A stretch of DNA of 64,000 nucleotides. It comes from Nocardiopsis coralli (GTDB lineage Bacteria > Actinomycetota > Actinomycetes > Streptosporangiales > Streptosporangiaceae). The notes under the pieces are model-generated. The model was not told the origin of the DNA. It did not search any database and saw only the letters and a list, made by a program, of their open reading frames with translations. Shown one piece after another: positions 59,144 through 64,000 of the stretch (positions within the stretch are counted from its first letter, which is position 1; each line of letters starts with the position of its first letter). Made by a program: the position numbers and the translations under genes. Where the stretch lies: assembly GCF_014892575.1 (NCBI RefSeq), contig NZ_JADBGI010000006.1, forward strand, positions 124,001 to 188,000. The letters are read 5' to 3'.

Positions 59144-59404
59144 GTGAGTCTTCTGAACGAACAGATCGACGTCCGCTCCACCACCGGTGGGAACCCCGCA
59201 CAGTTCACCTGGCGCGGCCGCACCTTCTGGGTCCGGCGCATCATCGGCGACTGGCCCGTGCGTCCCGGACCCCGGGAGCAGGAGGCCGCCCCCGGTCACC
59301 TGCTGCGGGTCTCGGCCGAGTCCGACGCCGGGGAGGCGAGCATCGTCGACATCGCCAAGGACACCGGCTCCGACCGCTGGGCGGTGCGCCGCCAGTGGAA
59401 CTGA
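59144..59404 (+). CDS. DUF6504-like small protein
   Basis: An 86-residue beta-rich protein with NPAQFTWRGRTFWVRRIIGD and a C-terminal SDRWAVRRQWN. This matches small actinobacterial DUF6504 proteins, some encoded near Y-family DNA polymerases. No catalytic motif is seen. GTG at 59144 is seven bases behind TAGGCT and lacks a ribosome site, so the mRNA is probably leaderless. It ends at a bidirectional terminator. Confidence 0.7.
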   Translation: MSLLNEQIDVRSTTGGNPAQFTWRGRTFWVRRIIGDWPVRPGPREQEAAPGHLLRVSAESDAGEASIVDIAKDTGSDRWAVRRQWN

Positions 59405-59426
59405 GCCGCTGAACGCACGGGGGTAG

Positions 59427-59455
59427 CGCCCGCCCGGTGGGAGGCCGGGCGGGCG
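59427..59455. terminator. Bidirectional terminator
   Basis: CGCCCGCCCGG (59427-59437), 7-nt loop, complement 59445-59455, between convergent DUF6504 and Nudix genes. Confidence 0.7.
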
Positions 59456-59488
59456 TTCGTGTGTCCGGGTGCGGTGGGACCGCCCGGG

Positions 59489-59959
59489 TCAGACCACGTA
59501 GAAGGGTTCGGGGCGGTCGGCGGCGGCGTGGTCGATGCGGTCGGTGATGCGCACCGACATCGGCGGCAGGGCGTCGCGCTCGAACCAGGCCACGTCGAGG
59601 CTCTCGTCCCCGTCGACCGTGGGGGTGCCGCCCACGGCCCGGCAGCGGAAGGCCAGGTCGAGCATCTGCACCCGGTCGCCGTTGGGGTAGGTGTGCGGGT
59701 CGTGTCCGAGGATGCTGGCCAGGCGTTCGACCTCGGCCTCGACCCCGGTCTCCTCCAGAACCTCGCGCACGACCGCGACCGCCGGTTGCTCTCCGGGTTC
59801 CAGGATCCCGCCGGGGGTGGCCCAGCGGCCGTCGTCGGAACGGCGGTGCAGTAGCACACGCCCGGCGTCGTCGAAGACCACACCCGTCACCCCGACGAGC
59901 GGGAGCAGGTCGTGGCCCACGTGGCCGCGCAGTTCACGGAGGAATTCGGGTACCGGCAT
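59489..59959 (-). CDS. Nudix hydrolase
   Basis: A 156-residue Nudix protein with the complete box from GGILEPGEQPAVAVVREVLE to EETGV (residues ~50-72), which binds Mg2+ and hydrolyses nucleoside-diphosphate-linked compounds. VGVTGVVFDDAGRVLLHRRS forms the first strands. Which nucleotide it prefers cannot be told. It converges on the DUF6504 gene. Confidence 0.9.
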   Translation of the reverse strand: MPVPEFLRELRGHVGHDLLPLVGVTGVVFDDAGRVLLHRRSDDGRWATPGGILEPGEQPAVAVVREVLEETGVEAEVERLASILGHDPHTYPNGDRVQMLDLAFRCRAVGGTPTVDGDESLDVAWFERDALPPMSVRITDRIDHAAADRPEPFYVV

Positions 59960-60073
59960 GCCCCGAGCCTACGGCGCCTCGGCGGGCGCAGCGCGGTCGG
60001 TGGAGGGGATGGGGAAGCTCATGTGCCAGGGGGTGACGACAGAACGGGGAGGGCCGGCCGCGGGGGCGCGGGT

Positions 60074-60661
60074 TCAGGCGTGCGGGTCGTCGGCGTGGAA
60101 CTCGGCGTACTCGCGGTCCAGCACCGACATCAGGACCGCGTCGTGCCACTCCCCGTCCCAGTACAGGAACTCGCGCAGCACGCCCTCCTCACGGAACCCC
60201 GAGTGGGAGTAGGAGCGGCGCGCGTTCTCGTTGAACTCGAAGACCTCGAGGCCGACGCGGTGCAGCCCGACCTGCTCGAAGGCGTACTGCAACACCAGGT
60301 CGGTGGCGGCGGTCCCGAAGCCGTGCCCGGTCTGTTCCATGCGGAAGAGCGCGATGCGGTACCCGACGGACGCGTTGTGGTGGTCCAGGCCGATCAGGGA
60401 GCACTCACCGACCGCTTCACCGTCGGCCTGCGAGAAGATCACCCAGTCCGCCCGGTCGTGGTGGTCGGGGCGGGTGGCGACCCAGTTCCGGAGCTCCTCC
60501 TCGGTGAAGCGGCGATGGGTACCGGTGAGGCGGCGCACGTGCGGGTCCATGTCGAGGAAGTCACGGACCATGTGCTCGCCGGTACGGGCGTCGAGGGGCT
60601 CCAGGCGCACGCGGGCGCCTTCCAGGACCGGTTGGTCGCGCAGTGCGTCGGGAGCGATCAT
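60074..60661 (-). CDS. GNAT family N-acetyltransferase (RimJ/RimL-like)
   Basis: A 195-residue acetyltransferase: LEGARVRLEPLDARTGEHMV at the start, VGECSLIGLDHHNASVGYRI, the acetyl-CoA loop QTGHGFGTAATDLVLQYAF and FEFNENARRSYSHSGF. This is the pattern of GNATs that acetylate protein N termini, antibiotics or small amines (RimJ-like). It precedes the Nudix gene on the same strand. It is the gene just downstream of the Sdp cassette, but there is a ~170-bp gap, so a shared operon is uncertain. Confidence 0.88.
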   Translation of the reverse strand: MIAPDALRDQPVLEGARVRLEPLDARTGEHMVRDFLDMDPHVRRLTGTHRRFTEEELRNWVATRPDHHDRADWVIFSQADGEAVGECSLIGLDHHNASVGYRIALFRMEQTGHGFGTAATDLVLQYAFEQVGLHRVGLEVFEFNENARRSYSHSGFREEGVLREFLYWDGEWHDAVLMSVLDREYAEFHADDPHA

Positions 60662-60830
60662 GCCCGTATCAGAGCAGAATCAGCGGGCGGGGGCAACGGT
60701 GTTGCGGCCCGGGCGGCGCGGTCGTCCTCCCGGGTCGACCACTTCGAGCGCCTGGACCAGCTCGCCCTGGAGCACCTCTTCGGCACCCGCTGAGCGGCGT
60801 GCCCGGGCGCCTCCGCGCCCGGGCGCCGAC

Positions 60831-61778
60831 TCACCCCCGCGGCCCGCGCACTGCGGCAACCGCGTTCGGCGCGGCCCGGCGCGCCGCCGCAGCACGGCTG
60901 AGCTCGGGTTCCAGGCTCCGCGCCGTGGCACACACGATCACGCCCACCATGACGAACCCGAAGCTCACGATGCCGATCTGGACAACGATGACCAGGTGCA
61001 GGCACACGCTCAGGGCCAACGCCACGAGCTGTTTTCGTCCGCTCACCAGCACCAGGACAGCGATGGCGACCTCGGCGGCGATCGTCCCCCACGTCGTCGC
61101 CAAGGCGACCACCGGCAGAGCCGTGAACCACAGGACCGGGTCCGCTAGGACCCCACTCGCGCCGAAGGTCTCCATCCGGCTCACGTAGTAGGTCGCGGTG
61201 CCGTCCTGCCACTGGCCCACGGACAGCTTGGCCAAGGCGCTGTTCAGGTAGATGTAGGCGACCTGGAGGCGCAACCCCCAGTGACCGGCCCAGGCGATCC
61301 CCTGGAAGGCGGAACCCCTGTGCGAACGCTCCGCGCGCGGCGCCTGCCAATGCCATGTCCTGCGGTCGTTGGCGCAGGCCAGGACGAGGAAGAGCGTGCA
61401 CACCTGGGCGACCGTCTCACCACCGTCGGGGAGGGAGAAGGACGTATGGATCGACAGCGCGGCCCACGCGTGCAGGACCGACGTGTACCGCGGGAGCAGT
61501 CCCGAGGCGACCACGAGCAGGATCGCCAGCACGATCCAGCTGACGATCTGGCGGTCGGTTCCGTCGAGGAGACAGTAGGCGGTGACGGACCGTACGGCGC
61601 TGTCGCACTGGATCTCCACCTCGTCCCCGCCCACCGGCACGAAGAGGTGTGAGGCGGGGGTGAACAGAAAGACCGTCGCCTGTGCGAGGGCGATGACGGT
61701 CCGACCGAACCCCAGGACACGCGATTCCGCGTTGAACGAGCCGACGGAACCGCCGACTCGTCGCACCAGTGCGTTCAT
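60831..61778 (-). CDS. sdpB: SdpB-like HTTM-domain membrane protein
   Basis: A 315-residue protein with about seven membrane helices and the HTTM (gamma-carboxylase-like) architecture: SVLHAWAALSIHTSFSLPDG, LQVAYIYLNSALAKLSVGQW (~171-190), GTATYYVSRME and CLHLVIVVQIGIVSFGFVM (~259-277). In B. subtilis SdpB is an integral membrane protein needed to mature the SDP toxin from SdpC. The ATG overlaps the sdpA stop (TGATG), so they are coupled. Last gene of the sdpICAB operon. Confidence 0.88.
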   Translation of the reverse strand: MNALVRRVGGSVGSFNAESRVLGFGRTVIALAQATVFLFTPASHLFVPVGGDEVEIQCDSAVRSVTAYCLLDGTDRQIVSWIVLAILLVVASGLLPRYTSVLHAWAALSIHTSFSLPDGGETVAQVCTLFLVLACANDRRTWHWQAPRAERSHRGSAFQGIAWAGHWGLRLQVAYIYLNSALAKLSVGQWQDGTATYYVSRMETFGASGVLADPVLWFTALPVVALATTWGTIAAEVAIAVLVLVSGRKQLVALALSVCLHLVIVVQIGIVSFGFVMVGVIVCATARSLEPELSRAAAARRAAPNAVAAVRGPRG

Positions 61779-62365
61779 CAGCATTCCGCCTCGATCATGA
61801 CGGCCTCCTTGTCGAGGCGCCAACCGTCGTAGTGGTCCCGGTAGGACCAGGGCACCGGCTCGGTCTGCGCCAGGACCACGGTCCCGCACAGCGTGGCCAC
61901 CGGGGAGGAATTGTGAATGGTCTGCGCGACACCCTGCCCGACCGCTGTCTCGACACACTCGTCCCGAGCCCCGGAGCAGTCGACCCATTCCTCGACCTGG
62001 TTCGCCAGATTCGCCATCTCTGGCCCTTGGGCTCGCTGTTCCCGGGACAACCCGAAGACATTTTCGGCCCGCCCGTTCGGAAACTGCGATGCGAATTCGA
62101 TTCTTCCGTCGCCGTGCACGATATAGGGGATGACTTCCGGATCGTTCGGGGGCTTTGTAAAGAAAGGCCAGTTCTGCGGAAGAAGCTCGACCGAAACCGT
62201 TCTCACCGACCCGCCGTCGCGCACCGAAACAACATTGCTCGGGAACGAGAAGAAGATGGAACCCAGAAGCAGCGCGCAGACCAGGGCCAGCGCCGCGAGG
62301 CCGGCGACCGCCGCTCTCCCGCCCGCGTGACTGTCAGCACCGTCGCCCTTACCTCTGTCACCCAT
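61778..62365 (-). CDS. sdpA: SdpA-like toxin maturation protein
   Basis: A 195-residue protein with one membrane helix (residues ~18-40) and an outer domain. Diagnostic segments are VELLPQNWPFFTKPP (59-73), NVFGLSREQRAQGPEMANLA (102-121), a Cys pair WVDCSGARDEC (C130/C137), PVATLCG and EPVPWSYR. B. subtilis SdpA works with SdpB to convert secreted pro-SdpC into active SDP; the mechanism is unknown. GGAAGG lies nine bases before the ATG. It is 113 bp downstream of sdpC, with a hairpin in between, and overlaps sdpB. Confidence 0.9.
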   Translation of the reverse strand: MGDRGKGDGADSHAGGRAAVAGLAALALVCALLLGSIFFSFPSNVVSVRDGGSVRTVSVELLPQNWPFFTKPPNDPEVIPYIVHGDGRIEFASQFPNGRAENVFGLSREQRAQGPEMANLANQVEEWVDCSGARDECVETAVGQGVAQTIHNSSPVATLCGTVVLAQTEPVPWSYRDHYDGWRLDKEAVMIEAEC

Positions 62366-62404
62366 GCTGATGTGCCTTCCGTGCCTTTCAGGCCCCACGG
62401 GGGC

Positions 62405-62434
62405 GGTCGGCCGCGGGTCGCCCCGCGGCCGACC
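62405..62434 (-). promoter_or_regulatory. Hairpin between sdpC and sdpA
   Basis: A perfect 13-bp stem GGTCGGCCGCGGG (62405-62417) with 62422-62434 and a 4-nt loop. A second CCCCGG/CCGGGG stem lies at the sdpC stop. It may act as partial terminator or mRNA stabiliser favouring toxin-precursor expression. Confidence 0.6.
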
Positions 62435-62478
62435 ATTCACTGATCACGCGCCCCGGACCGGCCGGGGACGGCAGCCGC

Positions 62479-63177
62479 CTACGAGCCGAGGGCCGTGGCG
62501 AACTCGTTGACGAAGTGCTCGCGCTCGAACTCCGCGCCCTGGGGGCCGGAGTCGTCGAGGTAGAGCTTGACGACGGCCACGGCCGCCAGCGCGAAGGTGG
62601 CCACACCGGCGTTCGTGTACCCCACGACGTTGGCCACGCCGAGGGCGTTCGCGTAGATCGCGACATTGGCGCCCTGCCACGTCCACCCGGCACCGCTGGC
62701 CTGCTCCTGCCAGCCGTCGCCCAGCTGGTCGGCGGAGACCTCCATGAACTCCATGAAGGACTCCGTGAAGTCCATGAGTGCGCGATCGACCTCGTCCGGG
62801 TCACCGGACTGGAGCGGCTCGGCGACGAGCGCAGCGAACTCCGGCTCGAACTCCAGGTACGCGTCGATGATCTGGGCGAGCCCCTCGGTGTCGGTGTGGG
62901 GCTTGTCCTCGTCGAAGCCGAGGAGGCGCGGAAGCTCGGGGTGGTTCTCGGCGACCGGGCCCTGAGCTGCGAGGAGGAGTTGGAGGACCTCCTGGTCGCT
63001 GTAGGCGGCGATCGGGGCGACGGACTCCTTGATCTCCGCACGGCCCGGGTTCTGGTCCACGACCTGCTGCTGGACACCGCTGGGCGCGGTGCCGGCGGTT
63101 GCGGGGACGGCGGCGATACCGCCCGTCCCCAGTACGAGACACGCGGCCGTCGAGACGGCGATGAAACGTCTGTTCAC
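62479..63177 (-). CDS. sdpC: SdpC-like secreted toxin precursor
   Basis: A 232-residue preprotein. Residues 1-29 form a signal peptide (RFIAVSTAACLVLGTGGIAA). The family segment AAYSDQEVLQLLLAAQGPVA spans residues ~57-76. A long helical pro-region follows, then a ~43-residue hydrophobic stretch at ~165-207 starting WTWQGANVAIYANALG and ending AVAVVKLYL, then a charged tail. In B. subtilis SdpC is cut to a 42-residue hydrophobic toxin (SDP) that collapses proton motive force. Here the hydrophobic stretch has no Cys, unlike SDP. GTG 63177 is 8 bp after the sdpI stop; a weak AGGGA precedes it. Confidence 0.87.
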   Translation of the reverse strand: MNRRFIAVSTAACLVLGTGGIAAVPATAGTAPSGVQQQVVDQNPGRAEIKESVAPIAAYSDQEVLQLLLAAQGPVAENHPELPRLLGFDEDKPHTDTEGLAQIIDAYLEFEPEFAALVAEPLQSGDPDEVDRALMDFTESFMEFMEVSADQLGDGWQEQASGAGWTWQGANVAIYANALGVANVVGYTNAGVATFALAAVAVVKLYLDDSGPQGAEFEREHFVNEFATALGS

Positions 63178-63185
63178 CTGGTTCC

Positions 63186-63575
63186 CTACTGTCGGTTGGT
63201 TTCCGCTTCGGACCCGGACCTGTTGGCGACCGAGGTGGCGACGACGAGCAGCACGCACACGGCCAGGAATCCGGATCCGGGCACGAGCAACGCGGCCGGG
63301 CCGAGTGTCCCGCTGAGTGCGCCGAACACCGTGAGCGCAGCGGAGAGCAGCGCGATGAAATAACCGGTGAGCGCACCGCCCAGCAGCCAGGGCCCGGCAG
63401 CATGGTGCCCCGCCTCCCAAGCCGCGTCCGAGGACGTGGTGGTCCTGGTCCGGATCCCGATCGCGGAATTCCTGTCCAAGGTCCCACTCTTCGTGGCAGC
63501 CTTGATGAAATGCAGAACCCCCGAAAGGAACAGCAGCCCTATGGACGCGCTGACAATTCCGCTGAGGTCTTCCAC
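63186..63575 (-). CDS. sdpI: SdpI-like immunity protein
   Basis: A 129-residue membrane protein with about three to four helices (5-24, 62-90, 95-117). The loop NSAIGIRTRTTTSSDAAWEA (36-55) is the SdpI-family signature (GIRT...W). B. subtilis SdpI gives immunity to SDP and sequesters the SdpR repressor. This protein is shorter than the 207-residue B. subtilis SdpI and matches the single-module SdpI/YhfL type. GTG at 63575 follows GGGAAGG by eight bases; no similarity lies further upstream. First gene of the operon, so immunity is made before toxin. Confidence 0.85.
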   Translation of the reverse strand: MEDLSGIVSASIGLLFLSGVLHFIKAATKSGTLDRNSAIGIRTRTTTSSDAAWEAGHHAAGPWLLGGALTGYFIALLSAALTVFGALSGTLGPAALLVPGSGFLAVCVLLVVATSVANRSGSEAETNRQ

Positions 63576-63928
63576 TGACTCAACCTTCCCGCTCTCGGAA
63601 TCACGAAGAAACACACGGATCCGCCTGGGCGCCGCACGCTTCGCTGTGGGGGCTCTGTGAATATACAAGAACCCCCTCGAACACACTGTGACCGGAGATT
63701 CACGCAGAGGAAAAATTAGGGGAACCGGGAACCGTACGCCATGGCCGAACAGGCACTTTCGCCTTCTTCGACCGAACGGAAGGGCGGCCGCGCAGAGAAT
63801 TCCAGGCCGGTTCCGGCCATTCTCCGGAAGCACAGAACTTTTCGGCGGCCCCGAAGACACGCGCGGCGCAGCCGCCTGCCGGGGCGAGGCAGACCGCTGT
63901 GCGGGGGCACCCGCTGAAGGAAGCCCGG
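63576..63928. other. 353-bp region upstream of the sdp operon
   Basis: AT-richer than its surroundings. It contains a good -10 (TATATT, 63660-63665, minus strand) and a GTGA-8 bp-TCAC dyad at about 63688-63703 that could be an operator. No sdpR-like gene or other ORF is supported. Confidence 0.5.
63660..63665 (-). promoter_or_regulatory. -10 box of the sdp operon
   Basis: TATATT on the minus strand, 84 nt upstream of the sdpI start. No good -35 at 17-18 bp; activation by a regulator is possible. Confidence 0.45.
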
Positions 63929-64000
63929 TCAGTCCTGGTCGTGCGGGCGGACGGTGCCGGCGTAACCGTCGACCGTGACCGTCTGCCCGTCGTGCAGGGT
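63929..64000 (-). CDS. C-terminal end of a PEP-utilising enzyme (partial, runs off right edge)
   Basis: Only the last 23 codons and the TGA are present, reading TLHDGQTVTVDGYAGTVRPH and a short tail. The DGQ.VTVDGYAGTV pattern is the end of the phosphohistidine (mobile) domain in pyruvate phosphate dikinase, PEP synthase and rifampin phosphotransferase relatives. Which of these it is cannot be decided from the fragment. Confidence 0.6.
   Translation of the reverse strand, partial: TLHDGQTVTVDGYAGTVRPHDQD

Noticed and set aside
63688..63703. GTGA...TCAC dyad upstream of sdpI considered as a Rex operator
   Set aside because: The arm spacing is 8 bp rather than the 6 bp between GTGA and TCAC in Rex sites, and flanking bases do not match.
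63688..63978. 96-codon + strand frame near the right edge
   Set aside because: Arg/Gly-rich composition typical of out-of-frame high-GC sequence, and it overlaps the PEP-utilising enzyme end on the other strand.
1..64000. tRNA, rRNA, tmRNA and insertion sequences
   Set aside because: Read for cloverleaf ends, rRNA-like stretches, transposase motifs and terminal inverted repeats; none could be supported by eye.

Overview
The window is 64 kb of high-GC actinobacterial chromosome. It carries mycothiol genes (mshA, mshD), GlnR, Rex, BldC, MurT/GatD, DUF3073 and many genes that start directly behind a -10 box. Gene content and order most resemble Nocardiopsidaceae/Streptosporangiales or a relative of Streptomyces; this is an inference from synteny and no marker gene fixes the genus. 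About 65 protein genes are supported and I saw no rRNA, tRNA, IS element or CRISPR array.

Layout. 1-14.7 kb: a truncated BlaI-type repressor, a macrodomain hydrolase, an SDR, a photolyase divergent from a DUF523-DUF1722 gene, an exported esterase, mshA-ybjN-gpmA, DsrE with a GIDE-type membrane protein, a nitrobindin-like protein, ygfZ, a quinone-oxidoreductase-like enzyme and murT-gatD (lipid II amidation). 14.8-18.9 kb: a large membrane protein with a broken P-loop faces three tandem paralogous small membrane proteins. 18.9-25 kb: a sulfurtransferase operon preceded by a tiny leaderless Cys-containing leader peptide, then a thioredoxin-like protein, an LmeA/DUF2993 protein, a membrane-ABM fusion, a HAD phosphatase and an SDR. 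25-41 kb: a heme region (hemL; rex-hemA-hemC-hemD-hemB) with a clear Rex operator upstream of rex, interrupted by PAP2, RraA, a two-component system and a PrimPol-like gene; then a glutaredoxin, MoaD/ThiS and glnR. 41-51 kb: a PTEE-repeat surface protein, mshD, a Pho-box-driven pstCAB operon that lacks pstS, a DUF47 protein, and the SCP2-purF-purM-DUF3073 block. 52-60 kb: bldC, DoxX, two adjacent LPXTG proteins, an amidase, a four-repeat DivIVA-motif protein, an M48-like protein with HQxxH instead of HExxH, DUF6504, Nudix and GNAT. 60.8-63.6 kb: a complete sporulation-delaying-protein (Sdp) system in the order sdpI-sdpC-sdpA-sdpB. The right edge holds the last codons of a PEP-utilising enzyme.

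How it fits together. Redox and sulfur homeostasis recur (mycothiol, Rex with glutaredoxin and heme synthesis, cysteine leader with sulfurtransferase, DsrE, thioredoxin-like). So do nutrient control (GlnR, Pho boxes on pst) and envelope biology (MurT/GatD, LPXTG proteins, amidase, PAP2, LmeA). The most unusual accessory element is the sdpICAB cassette, predicted to make, mature and resist a secreted hydrophobic toxin. A second theme is transcript architecture: at least twelve genes start 6-8 nt behind a TANNNT-like -10 box, which implies leaderless mRNAs, and one of them is the cysteine leader peptide.
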